From the NCBI GenBank assembly GCA_937915865.1, contig CALGIG010000011.1:133513-197512 (forward strand): 64,000 nt of DNA. The letters run 5' to 3'. The notes beneath the pieces are model-generated. The model saw nothing but the letters and a program-made list of their open reading frames with translations, ran no database searches and had not been told where the DNA came from. The DNA comes from an uncultured Prolixibacteraceae bacterium. GTDB lineage: Bacteria > Bacteroidota > Bacteroidia > Bacteroidales > Prolixibacteraceae. Made by a program: the position numbers and the translations under genes. Positions 8,509 through 17,146 of this stretch are shown piece after piece; position 1 is the stretch's first letter; every line of letters begins with the position of its first letter.

Positions 8509-9531
8509 ATGAAGACATTTTGGGCAATAATTTTAGGATTGTTCTTATTGGTTGGGTGCGGGAACAACAACACCGATACCTTGGGAAACTGGGTGAAAAA
8601 ATCTGCTTTTGAAGGGGCACCCAGGGGACAGGCAGTGAGCTTTGTTATTGGGGATAAAGCGTATGTGGGGCTTGGATATAACGTTGATTATGAAACTGGT
8701 GACCCTAATATTTCCAACGAAGGGTACAAAAAAGATTTTTGGATGTATAATCCCTCAAACGACACTTGGACCAGCATAGCCCGGTTTCCTGGAGCGGGGC
8801 GTACAAATGCGGTTGCTTTTGCTGCAAACGGCAAAGGTTACGTTACCACCGGGTGGGATGGAGATAATAGGCTGGCCGATACTTGGGAATATGACCCTAC
8901 TACTGATAAATGGACTCAAAAAGATGATTATGCCGGAGGCGCCCGAAGGTATGCCGTAGCATTTACGATAGGCAATTATGGTTATGTTGGAACAGGGAGC
9001 GCTAATGACGGTTCTGATAAAAATGAGTTTTATAAATTTGACCCAACGGCCGTGGCAGGCAAACAATGGATTAAGGTTGCCAGCCTTGGGGACAAACGCC
9101 GTGGGGCTACCGCCTTTGTGTATAACGGCAAAGCTTATGTTTGTACAGGGATTACCGATAACACAAGGGCTGAAAACATGTATGAATATGATCCGTCAAT
9201 TGACCTGTGGACAAAAAAAACTAAGATAACCGACGATAGCGACTGGACAATTACCCGCGAAAATGCTTCTTCGTTCGTGATAGATAGCAAAGCATATGTG
9301 TTTCTCGGTCAGAATTCATCAAACCTGAAAACTTGTTGGGAATATGATTTTGCCAATGATACCTGGAACGAGAAAAATGAGTTTGAGGGTGGCGCACGTC
9401 AATATGCAGTGGCATTTTCGTTTAGCGACGGCAAGGCGATTGTTACAACCGGCGAGGCGGGGACTTCTTACTATTATGATGACGTGTGGGAATTTAGGCC
9501 ATACGAAGAATTGAATGACGATGACAATTGA
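8509..9531 (+). CDS. Kelch-repeat lipoprotein
   Basis: A 340-residue predicted lipoprotein: signal MKTFWAIILGLFLLVGC with Cys17 in a good lipobox. The rest is a series of about five to six Kelch-type blades of roughly 50 residues, each with a R..AV.F pattern, a G..GYV.TG or AYV.LG turn and a D.W.YDP...W strand (for example WEYDPTTDKWTQ), predicting a beta-propeller on the cell surface or in the periplasm. Such Kelch proteins recur near DUF4270 genes in Bacteroidetes. The ligand is unknown. A terminator follows 20 bases after the stop. Confidence 0.85.
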   Translation: MKTFWAIILGLFLLVGCGNNNTDTLGNWVKKSAFEGAPRGQAVSFVIGDKAYVGLGYNVDYETGDPNISNEGYKKDFWMYNPSNDTWTSIARFPGAGRTNAVAFAANGKGYVTTGWDGDNRLADTWEYDPTTDKWTQKDDYAGGARRYAVAFTIGNYGYVGTGSANDGSDKNEFYKFDPTAVAGKQWIKVASLGDKRRGATAFVYNGKAYVCTGITDNTRAENMYEYDPSIDLWTKKTKITDDSDWTITRENASSFVIDSKAYVFLGQNSSNLKTCWEYDFANDTWNEKNEFEGGARQYAVAFSFSDGKAIVTTGEAGTSYYYDDVWEFRPYEELNDDDN

Positions 9532-9550
9532 TTTTCGAAAAAGATAGGTT

Positions 9551-9581
9551 AAAAAGCTGCTTCTGATGAGGCAGCTTTTTT
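9551..9581 (+). terminator. Intrinsic terminator of the Kelch gene
   Basis: Stem AAAAAGCTGC (9551-9560) / GCAGCTTTTT (9571-9580), ten perfect pairs, followed by more T. Confidence 0.9.
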
Positions 9582-9599
9582 GTTTTTTGCCCAGCTGAA

Positions 9600-9659
9600 T
9601 TGCGGGCTGAAGCTTCTCCCCAAGGGGGCTTTTTGTAACCCACAACTTATAACCCGCAA
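9600..9659. repeat. Nested inverted repeats in the intergenic region
   Basis: TTGCGGG (9600-9606) pairs with CCCGCAA (9653-9659). Inside lies CCCC AA GGGG (9618-9627) with flanking AGC/GCT and a T run. It may be a second terminator or a relic of an intergenic repeat. Confidence 0.4.
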
Positions 9660-9788
9660 AAAAAAATTAGGCATAGATCCGGTTATGAATTTTGTCTTCT
9701 AGTTTTTACTAAAAGATAAGTTTATATTTAACCCCGAATTTTAGGCGCATGTATCCTGAAATTTGTTAATTGATCAAGAAAACTCAAT

Positions 9789-10511
9789 ATGATCTGCGTT
9801 GCCATTGATAATGACCAATCGTCTTTAGATATTTTGAAAGAGTATATTCAGAAGATACCTTTTCTTAAACTTGACAAAACCTTCACAAATCCAATCGAGG
9901 CGCTTACTTATATACATGAGAATAGGATAGATCTTATTTTTACTGAAGTTGAAATGCCTCATTTAACAGGTGTTGAATTTGTAAAATGCCTGCAATCAAG
10001 GTCTATGGTAGTCTTTACTTCCATCAGTGATAAATATGCATTGGCCGGGTATGATTTAGAAATAACAGACTATTTATTAAAACCGTTTGTATTTGATCGC
10101 TTTTTGAGGGCGGTAAACAAAGCATACAATTTTAACCGGATTCAAAAACGATCTGTAGAAAAGTCTCAGTCGTTGCCTGAAAAAGAAACTCAGTCGGATT
10201 TTATAATGGTTAAAACTGGGTACAACACGATCAATATTAATCTGAATGATATCCTTTTTGTTGAAGGACTTAAAGATTACATCAAAATACATTTGACTGG
10301 TAAAACTATCCTGACACTTAATAGTTTGAAAAAATTACAGGAAATATTGCCTGAATCAAAGTTTATTCGCGTACACCGGTCGTTTATTGTGTCGCTACCT
10401 AAAATAGATTCAATTCAGCGAAATCGCATAGTTATCGGAAAAACGTTTGTACCGGTTGGCGAGAATTACAAGAACGCCTTCAAAAATCTCATCTCGACTA
10501 TAAATTTGTAA
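9789..10511 (+). CDS. LytTR response regulator with Glu at the phosphoacceptor site
   Basis: A 240-residue transcription regulator: CheY-like receiver (about 1-120) and LytTR DNA-binding domain (about 135-238; FVEGLKDYIKIH, then the VHRSFIV segment). In the receiver, the phosphoacceptor Asp of the usual LDxxMP block is Glu53 (FTEVEMP), and one of the paired N-terminal acidic residues is Asn8 (IDND). The switch Ser/Thr region (FTSIS) and Lys in LLKPF remain. A Glu there usually mimics the phosphorylated state, so the protein may be active without a kinase. No LytS-type kinase is adjacent, and the gene stands alone between a terminator and a convergent gene. Confidence 0.9.
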   Translation: MICVAIDNDQSSLDILKEYIQKIPFLKLDKTFTNPIEALTYIHENRIDLIFTEVEMPHLTGVEFVKCLQSRSMVVFTSISDKYALAGYDLEITDYLLKPFVFDRFLRAVNKAYNFNRIQKRSVEKSQSLPEKETQSDFIMVKTGYNTININLNDILFVEGLKDYIKIHLTGKTILTLNSLKKLQEILPESKFIRVHRSFIVSLPKIDSIQRNRIVIGKTFVPVGENYKNAFKNLISTINL

Positions 10512-10588
10512 TACAATTGTATTATATTGCTGTAAATGAGTATTTTGAGTTGTAGGTCTAATTTTAATAAATTCCTTTATTTCTGAAA

Positions 10589-13507
10589 TTACAGAAGAAG
10601 TGCATCTGAAATAACTTCAATCGGGTGAAAAACCTTTCGTCCTGTCCCATCTTCAATATGATGCCGGCACGAAGTTCCCGGAGCGGTAATTATTTCGTCA
10701 ATCGAAGTTTTTCGTATGGCAGGGAAGAGGCTCATCTCTCCAATTTGCATGCTTAATTCGTAATGTTCTTTTTCGTAACCAAAAGAGCCAGCCATTCCGC
10801 AGCAACCACTTTTGATTTCCTGTACCGAATAGTTTGTTGGTAATTCGAGCATCTTGCGGGTGGGTAGGGTAGAGGCTATGGCCTTTTGCTGACAATGCCC
10901 GTGTAATTTGATAATTTTTACTTCCTGCGAAAATTGATCGGGAATAATGTTCCCTTTTTCAATTTCCCGAACAAAAAATTCTTCGAACAACAACGAATTC
11001 TTCGCCAGTTTCTGAGCTTGCGGTCGAAGAGCTTGATCTGTCAACTGTGGATATTCATCGCGAAACGCTAAAATTGCAGATGGTTCAATCCCAATTAAAG
11101 GGGTTTCTTCGGAAATAATTCCGGCAAGTTGAGCAACATTAAAATTAGCAATATGTTTGGCTTTCCGAAGCAATCCTTTCGAAAGATAAGTTCTGCCACT
11201 TTCTTTATGGTTTGGTATAATAACTTCGTAGCCAAGTTTATTTAATAGTAAGATGGCCATTATACCAATATGGCTTTCATTGAAATTTGTAAATTCATCG
11301 GCAAAGAGATAAACTTTTCCTTTTACCTGTTCTATTGTAACATTTTTTTTAAACCATTTTTTTAAACTAAGTTTCGATAGTTTAGGAATATTTCGTTCAG
11401 GCGCAAAACCAATTATCCGTTTAAAATGGATGGAAGAAGTTACTATATTGGTTATTGGCGTAAAAAGCATTCCTATTTGGTTTATTTTTGGTAAGTACGC
11501 TATTAATAAAGCGCGTAATGGAATACCATGAATGTCATAATAATGTTGTAGAAATTCAGCTTTGAATTTTGCCATGTCAATATTCGATGGGCATTCAGCT
11601 TTACAAGCTTTGCATGATAAACAAAGGTCGAGAACATGCAATACATCTTTTGAATCAAATACATTATACTTTTGAGGATACGTAAGGTATTCGCGTAAGA
11701 TATTTGCTCTGCCCCGCGTCGATTTATCTTCATCGCGGGTAGCCATATAAGTTGGGCACATTGTACCGCCTATCAAGCTACTTTTTCGGCAATCAGCTGA
11801 TCCATTGCACATTTCAACTGAACGAAGCAAATCGCCATGAGGTGAGTAATCAAAAAATGTATCTGCATCAAAGGTTGGTTGCCCCATCATTAACCGTAAG
11901 TCTTTGGTAATTGGCGGTGTATCAACAATCTTTCCCGGATTCAGTATATTTTGAGGGTCCCACGTGTATTTCAGTTTTCTTATTAATTCATAATTGTGTT
12001 TACCTAACATTAGCGGTATAAATTCTCCACGCAACCGTCCATCTCCATGCTCACCACTAAGCGATCCTTTAAATTTTTTTACTAACAACGCAACATCTTT
12101 TGCAAGCGAATGGTAAATATCAATATCAGCCGGATCTTTTAGATTTAATAAAGGACGCAAATGCAATTCGCCGGTCGCTATATGACCATAATATACGCAA
12201 GTTAAGCCATGCTTATTTATAATATTGTCAAATTCTCGGATATATTCAGGTATGTAATCCGGCGCTATTGCTGTATCTTCAATTACAGTAACATTTCGTT
12301 TTTCTCCGGGAATATTCGATAGTAATCCAAGTCCGGCTTTGCGTAATTCCCATATCTTTTTTATGCTTTCTTTATCAGAATAGAATGGAAAATGGTAGCC
12401 ATAACCTGATTTTCGCATATCATCTTCCAACCTTCTTGCCTTTTGCTGTAATTTTTCTTCTGAATCGGAGGAAAACTCAATAGTTAAAATAGCTTTTGGT
12501 TCACCTTTAATAAAAAAACGATTTTTCCGTTGTTCAATATTTTCAAGAGTACAATTAAGTATAATATCATCAGTTAGTTCTATGGCATCAGGAAAATGAC
12601 GTAAAGCAATCAAATTTCCATAGAATGATTCTTCCAGTGTTTTGAAATGAGCACATATAATACCCTGAAACTTTGGAGGTAAGGGTACCACGTTTAGTCT
12701 GATTTTAGTTGCAAAAACCAGAGTTCCTTCTGATCCGGCTAATAAATGACAGAAATTAAACGGTTTTCCGTTTTCGGTAAAAGGATCTGTCTCTAAAAGA
12801 ATGTCGATGGCATATCCATTATTTCTTCGGGTTACTTTCAAATCGGGGAATTCATTTCTTATTTCATTTTGATTGAGCGGATCGGAAAGTGTTTCATTAA
12901 CATTTTTGTAGATTTTTGTTTCAAGTAAATCATCGTTTCCATTACATTTTTTCCTGAATTCTTCACTTGTAAGTGCCATAAATACAACATCTGACCCATC
13001 GGAAAGAATTCCTTCTACCTGAAGAATATGGTCGCGAGTACTACCATATATTAATGAATGTAACCCACAGGAATTATTGCCCAACATGCCTCCAATGCAG
13101 CACCTGTTTGCTGTTGAGGTTTCTGGTGCAAATTGTAAACCATATTCTGAAAGGTATTGATTTAGTTCGGCAAGTATAACACCCGGCTCAACTTCTATCC
13201 AATGTTCTTCTATGTTAAGTTCTCCTATTTTATTGAGATACTTCGAAACATCAACAATAATTCCGGAGCCGACGACCTGTCCTGCAAGTGAAGTACCTCC
13301 AGCTCGGGGTATGACTGACGTATTATTATTAATAGCAAACTCAATTATCTTTTTAATGTCGCCTTTATTTTTAGGTCGTATAACAGCTTGTGGAATTTCA
13401 CGATAGGAGGAAGCATCAGTGGCATATAATATTTTCTGAACCTGGTCGGTGTATACATCGCCATCAAGCGATTGTTTTAGTGAGAAGAATGGATCAGATG
13501 GTTTCAT
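10589..13507 (-). CDS. FAD-linked oxidase fused to a 4Fe-4S/CCG electron-transfer half (2-hydroxyacid dehydrogenase, GlcD-GlcF type)
   Basis: A 972-residue flavoprotein combining both halves of glycolate/D-lactate-type dehydrogenases. The N-terminal part has the PCMH FAD-binding fold (PRAGGTSLAGQ, then GGMLGNNSCG), followed by the FAD-oxidase C-terminal domain with SGEHGDGRLRG. Next come two ferredoxin cysteine sets (MCNGSADC...MCPTY and CLSCKACKAECP), then CCG-type motifs (GHCQQKA, GCCGMAGSFGYE). This order is that of large D-lactate/D-2-hydroxyglutarate dehydrogenases. The substrate cannot be fixed from sequence. Start ATG at 13507 is chosen because the 18 upstream codons are not part of the domain. 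A palindrome identical to the LacI/kdu operator core lies 50 bases upstream. Confidence 0.88.
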   Translation of the reverse strand: MKPSDPFFSLKQSLDGDVYTDQVQKILYATDASSYREIPQAVIRPKNKGDIKKIIEFAINNNTSVIPRAGGTSLAGQVVGSGIIVDVSKYLNKIGELNIEEHWIEVEPGVILAELNQYLSEYGLQFAPETSTANRCCIGGMLGNNSCGLHSLIYGSTRDHILQVEGILSDGSDVVFMALTSEEFRKKCNGNDDLLETKIYKNVNETLSDPLNQNEIRNEFPDLKVTRRNNGYAIDILLETDPFTENGKPFNFCHLLAGSEGTLVFATKIRLNVVPLPPKFQGIICAHFKTLEESFYGNLIALRHFPDAIELTDDIILNCTLENIEQRKNRFFIKGEPKAILTIEFSSDSEEKLQQKARRLEDDMRKSGYGYHFPFYSDKESIKKIWELRKAGLGLLSNIPGEKRNVTVIEDTAIAPDYIPEYIREFDNIINKHGLTCVYYGHIATGELHLRPLLNLKDPADIDIYHSLAKDVALLVKKFKGSLSGEHGDGRLRGEFIPLMLGKHNYELIRKLKYTWDPQNILNPGKIVDTPPITKDLRLMMGQPTFDADTFFDYSPHGDLLRSVEMCNGSADCRKSSLIGGTMCPTYMATRDEDKSTRGRANILREYLTYPQKYNVFDSKDVLHVLDLCLSCKACKAECPSNIDMAKFKAEFLQHYYDIHGIPLRALLIAYLPKINQIGMLFTPITNIVTSSIHFKRIIGFAPERNIPKLSKLSLKKWFKKNVTIEQVKGKVYLFADEFTNFNESHIGIMAILLLNKLGYEVIIPNHKESGRTYLSKGLLRKAKHIANFNVAQLAGIISEETPLIGIEPSAILAFRDEYPQLTDQALRPQAQKLAKNSLLFEEFFVREIEKGNIIPDQFSQEVKIIKLHGHCQQKAIASTLPTRKMLELPTNYSVQEIKSGCCGMAGSFGYEKEHYELSMQIGEMSLFPAIRKTSIDEIITAPGTSCRHHIEDGTGRKVFHPIEVISDALLL

Positions 13508-13533
13508 GCAAAAATTTTCTTCAAAAATATAAA

Positions 13534-13570
13534 AAAATATACCCTGATAAATAATGTGCAATCGATTGTA
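13534..13570 (-). promoter_or_regulatory. Candidate promoter and LacI-type operator before the FAD/Fe-S oxidase
   Basis: TGCAATCGATTG (13557-13568) is identical to the core of the operator between lacI and kduI. On the minus strand an ATTG (-33-like, 13559-13562) falls inside it and TATATTTT (-7-like, 13534-13541) follows after 17 bases, the same arrangement as at kduI. Inferred, not proven. Confidence 0.5.
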
Positions 13571-13673
13571 TTCTAGTTGATAAACTTGTTAGCAGAGTCA
13601 TTTTGTGTATGTACCATGTCAAAATAGTCAATAATTTTCTATCATTAATATGAATATCAGGGCATATTTTGAG

Positions 13674-13681
13674 TACTTTTG
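13674..13681 (+). promoter_or_regulatory. Candidate -7 element for the pta operon
   Basis: TACTTTTG matches TAnnTTTG, 41 bases before the pta ATG at 13723. No clear -33 box is seen. It supports the internal start, because the longest frame would begin upstream of this element. Confidence 0.35.
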
Positions 13682-13722
13682 AGTCGAATTTTTTACTTCA
13701 AAGTTTAAACTTTAAATCATCA

Positions 13723-14727
13723 ATGGAAATCTTAAAACGTGTTTTTCAGAATGCTCAAAAATATCAGAAAAGAATTGTCTTGCCTGAAGGAGCTGAACCA
13801 AGAACGTTGCGTGCAACTGAAATTATTTTGAATCAAAAACTTGCCAGGCTTATTCTTTTAGGGAATCCTGAAGATATTCATCGAGCAGCTAACGAAATAG
13901 GTGTAAATATAGATGGTGTTACTATTATCGATCCAAAGACCGATGCAAGCAGGGAAAAGTATGCCGATTTGATGGTCGAGATGCGTAAATCAAAAGGATT
14001 GACCCACGAAGTTGCACTTAATTTGTTAAACGATCCGCTTTATTTTGCTCCATTGATGATCAAAAATGGAGATGCAGATGGCGAGCTTGCTGGTGCAATT
14101 AATGCAACCGGAGATGTTTTGCGCCCAGCGTTACAATATGTAAAAACTATGCCTGGTGTAAGTGTTGTTTCCGGAGCATTTTTAATGTTCGTGAATGATC
14201 CGCATTTTGGACATGAAGGAATATTAGTTTTTGCTGATTGTGCTGTTATGCCCGATCCAAATGAACAGCAGTTGGCCGAAATAGCTGTCACAACTTCTAA
14301 AACAGCAAAGGCAATTGTAGGGATGGACCCACGTGTTGCCATGTTGAGTTTTTCGACAATGGGAAGCGCACAACACCCATTCGTTGATAAAGTTGTAAAC
14401 GCAACCCGAATCGCAAAAGAACTTGATCCGAACCTGAAAATAGACGGTGAAATGCAATTAGATGCCGCTTTAATTCCTGAGGTTGGCCGCCTGAAAGCAC
14501 CCAATAGCGAAGTTGCCGGTCGGGCTAATATATTAGTTTTCCCAGGACTCGAAGCTGCCAATATTGGTTACAAGTTAGTACAACGTTTAGGTAAAGCCGA
14601 AGCTATTGGACCTGTTTTACAGGGAATGGCTGCCCCTATCAACGATCTTTCGCGCGGATGTTCTGTAAGTGATATTGTAAATATGGTTGCCATTACTGCA
14701 AACCAGGCTGCAGCACTTTTCGAATAA
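13723..14727 (+). CDS. pta: Phosphate acetyltransferase
   Basis: Converts acetyl-CoA and phosphate to acetyl phosphate and CoA. The 334-residue protein (from ATG 13723; an 18-codon longer frame starts upstream) is of the short, single-domain Pta type. Visible signatures are IVLPEGAEPRTLRA, NGDADGELAGA, GMDPRVAMLSFSTMGS and the C-terminal RANILVFPGLEAANIGYK with DLSRGCSVSDIV. Acetate kinase lies two genes downstream, so this is the acetate-forming branch, with an unusual dehydrogenase-like gene in between. Butyryl or propionyl-CoA use cannot be excluded, but a separate Ptb follows in the same block. Confidence 0.92.
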   Translation: MEILKRVFQNAQKYQKRIVLPEGAEPRTLRATEIILNQKLARLILLGNPEDIHRAANEIGVNIDGVTIIDPKTDASREKYADLMVEMRKSKGLTHEVALNLLNDPLYFAPLMIKNGDADGELAGAINATGDVLRPALQYVKTMPGVSVVSGAFLMFVNDPHFGHEGILVFADCAVMPDPNEQQLAEIAVTTSKTAKAIVGMDPRVAMLSFSTMGSAQHPFVDKVVNATRIAKELDPNLKIDGEMQLDAALIPEVGRLKAPNSEVAGRANILVFPGLEAANIGYKLVQRLGKAEAIGPVLQGMAAPINDLSRGCSVSDIVNMVAITANQAAALFE

Positions 14728-14746
14728 TAAATCAAAAGATAGGATT

Positions 14747-15721
14747 ATGCCAAGTGAAGTTATCTATGAACCAATAGAAGATTTTGGTTTAAGTGAAAGA
14801 AGCAGAAATAAAACACTTTTTTCTAAAATTGGTGTCGTTGGTTGTGGTTTAGTTGGCCAAAATATTGCCCGCGTTGCCAGCTTTTATGGAATTGAAGTTG
14901 TTTTTATAGAAGTTAATGAAGAAAAGATTCGTGAGGCCTATAAAAACATTGAAAAGGTTTTGGATGAACGAATTGAACATTGGGGAATCACTTTAGGCGA
15001 AAAAAGAGCTATTTTATCGAGAATAAAAGGAACTCTTGATTATCATGATCTGAAAGGTTGTGACTTTGTAATTGAAGCTATTAGAGCTGTTGACAGAGGT
15101 GGAAAAATAAAGGAACGCAAGGAAATTTTTCGAAAAATAGAAGAGGTTGTCGATCCTGAGTGTATCATTGCAACACATTCAACAACGATTGTAATTACTG
15201 AACTTTCTTCCGATCTTAAATACCGAGATCGTTGCATTAGCCTTCATTTCTTTGTTAATCATCAGGAAGCTAGAATTATAGAAGTTGTTAGGGGTCTGTA
15301 TACAACCGATGATTCTTACCAGAAGGTATGTAAATTTGTTGCATTGATCAACCGCAAGATCATTCCTGTACAAGAATCGGCAGGTTTGGTTAGTGTACGA
15401 ATCTTCGTTGTAATGCTCAATGAAGCATGTGAAGTTTTGATGGAAGGTATTTCCAATATTGAAGATGTTGACCAACTGATGCGTATTGGATTCGGAATGA
15501 GACTAGGTCCGTTTGAATTAGCTGATAAAATGGGGCTAGATAAAGTGTTGCGTTGGATGGATAATATATATAATGAATTTGGTGATGTTCGGTATAAACC
15601 AAACCCATATTTGAGAAGGTTGGTGCGAGCTAAACATTTTGGTGTGGAATCGGGCGAAGGTTTTTACAAATACGATGAGAATAGTAGGCGAATTCTTACT
15701 TCTGATCGGAAAGGCTGTTAG
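14747..15721 (+). CDS. Atypical 3-hydroxyacyl-CoA dehydrogenase family protein
   Basis: A 324-residue protein with the fold of 3-hydroxybutyryl-CoA dehydrogenase: Rossmann motif GVVGCGLVGQNIARV near the N-terminus, C-terminal domain with LGPFELADKMGLD and GEGFYKYDE. Active-site alignment from memory to clostridial Hbd shows changes. His of MHFFNP is kept (LHFFVNH) and Glu of KLVEV is kept (RIIEV), but the Ser of SNTSS is Thr and the Asn of GFVVNR is Val (GLVSVR). It may therefore not be a normal dehydrogenase. ATG 14747 is chosen; the frame extends back into pta. It is 19 bases after pta and 31 before ackA, clearly one operon. Confidence 0.75.
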   Translation: MPSEVIYEPIEDFGLSERSRNKTLFSKIGVVGCGLVGQNIARVASFYGIEVVFIEVNEEKIREAYKNIEKVLDERIEHWGITLGEKRAILSRIKGTLDYHDLKGCDFVIEAIRAVDRGGKIKERKEIFRKIEEVVDPECIIATHSTTIVITELSSDLKYRDRCISLHFFVNHQEARIIEVVRGLYTTDDSYQKVCKFVALINRKIIPVQESAGLVSVRIFVVMLNEACEVLMEGISNIEDVDQLMRIGFGMRLGPFELADKMGLDKVLRWMDNIYNEFGDVRYKPNPYLRRLVRAKHFGVESGEGFYKYDENSRRILTSDRKGC

Positions 15722-15752
15722 TTTTTTTAATTGAAGAATTAAATACAATAGA

Positions 15753-16961
15753 ATGAAGATTCTGGTTTTAAATTGCGGTAGTAGTTCAATAAAATACCAG
15801 CTTTTTAATATGATCGATCGCAAGGTAATTGCAAAAGGTGGCATCGAAAAGCTTGGAATGAAAGGTAGTTTTCTGAAACATACCCGTCATGATGGTCAAA
15901 CTGTAATTTTTGAAGGTGAGATTCTTGATCATAAAATTGGTGTAGAATATATTTTAGGAGTTCTTACCAGTGCAAAACATGGATGTCTGAAAACTCTTTC
16001 TGAAATTGATGCGGTTGGTCATCGTGTTGTTCATGGTGGAGAACGTTTTAATTCGAGTGTTCTTTTAACCGATGAAGTATTGTCTGAAGTAACAAAATGT
16101 ATAGATATTGCTCCTTTGCATAATCCGCCAAATTTAAGAGGTATTCAGGCTATGGAAGAGCTTATCCCGGGTATTCCCCAGGTTGGAGTATTTGATACAG
16201 CTTTTCACCAGACGATGGAACCGAAAGCATATATGTATGGAATTCCTTATACACTTTATAAAAAATATGGAATACGTCGTTATGGTTTTCATGGTACCAG
16301 CCATCGCTATGTAAGCAAACGGGCTTGTGACGTTTTGGGAGTTGACTATTATACCCAGAAGATCATTACTTGTCATTTAGGTAATGGAGCATCAATTACA
16401 GCCATAAAAAACGGAAAATCAATTGATACTTCAATGGGATTTACTCCAATTGAAGGTTTGGTTATGGGTACTCGTTCTGGCGACCTCGATGTAGGTGTTG
16501 TACACTTCATTATGGAAAAGGAGGAAATAGGTATAAAATCGGCAAGTACTCTTTTCAATAAACATGCTGGAATGTTAGGGATTACAGGTATATCGTCGGA
16601 TATGCGCGAAATTGAAATGGCTGCTGCCAATGGAAATGAACGGGCTACTTTGGCCCTTGAAATGTATAATTATAGGGTTAAAAAATACATTGGTTCTTAT
16701 ATTGCTGCTTTGGGAGGACTGGATATTCTTGTTATGACCGGTGGTATTGGTGAAAATGCTGATACAACCAGAGAAGGCGTTTTGAGCGGATTAGAATATC
16801 TTGGAATAAACATTGATTTTGAAAAGAATAAAGGCTTTAGAAAAGAAGGCTTAATAAGTTCTTCTGATTCGAAGGTTAAAGTAATTGTCGTTCCTACTGA
16901 CGAGGAACTGATGATTGCTCTTGATACTGAGCAAATTGTTTCTGAGGGGAAAAAATTGTAA
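15753..16961 (+). CDS. ackA: Acetate kinase
   Basis: Transfers phosphate between acetyl phosphate and ADP, giving ATP and acetate. The 402-residue length is standard. Signatures: MKILVLNCGSSSIKYQLF at the N-terminus, VGHRVVHGGE, FDTAFHQTM, YGFHGTSHRYV, HLGNGASI with MGFTPIEGL, and the C-terminal TGGIGENA. It is the third gene of the pta operon. A terminator at 17021-17059 ends the transcript, separating it from ptb. Confidence 0.97.
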   Translation: MKILVLNCGSSSIKYQLFNMIDRKVIAKGGIEKLGMKGSFLKHTRHDGQTVIFEGEILDHKIGVEYILGVLTSAKHGCLKTLSEIDAVGHRVVHGGERFNSSVLLTDEVLSEVTKCIDIAPLHNPPNLRGIQAMEELIPGIPQVGVFDTAFHQTMEPKAYMYGIPYTLYKKYGIRRYGFHGTSHRYVSKRACDVLGVDYYTQKIITCHLGNGASITAIKNGKSIDTSMGFTPIEGLVMGTRSGDLDVGVVHFIMEKEEIGIKSASTLFNKHAGMLGITGISSDMREIEMAAANGNERATLALEMYNYRVKKYIGSYIAALGGLDILVMTGGIGENADTTREGVLSGLEYLGINIDFEKNKGFRKEGLISSSDSKVKVIVVPTDEELMIALDTEQIVSEGKKL

Positions 16962-17020
16962 GATATTAATTCAATCTCTTTATAAATTAAAAGCACAGAT
17001 CTTCTCTGATAACTATAATG

Positions 17021-17059
17021 AAACGTCTGGTGTTGAAAAACATCGGACGTTTTGTTTTT
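17021..17059 (+). terminator. Intrinsic terminator between ackA and ptb
   Basis: Twelve-base stem AAACGTCTGGTG (17021-17032) / CATCGGACGTTT (17041-17052) with two G-T pairs, loop TTGAAAAA, then TGTTTTT. The longest ptb frame would run through this hairpin, which argues for the later ptb start. Confidence 0.88.
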
Positions 17060-17146
17060 CAGCAGCTTAAAAACATTATTGAATTTGAGGTTTGTTTGGA
17101 GTTTATCTGTATTGAATTGGTAATTTTGCGGTTAAAACCCGAAAGT

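Noticed and set aside
14040..14561. 173-codon open frame on the minus strand
   Set aside because: Antisense to pta, whose conserved motifs occupy the same bases. Low-complexity Ser/Ala/Ile content is typical of a shadow frame.
14687..14746. Longer start for the 3-hydroxyacyl-CoA dehydrogenase-like gene
   Set aside because: It overlaps the end of pta by 41 bases and adds residues outside the fold; the ATG at 14747 is preferred.
17018..17146. N-terminal extension of ptb
   Set aside because: The extension crosses a good intrinsic terminator and has no similarity to Ptb; ATG 17147 gives the usual length.
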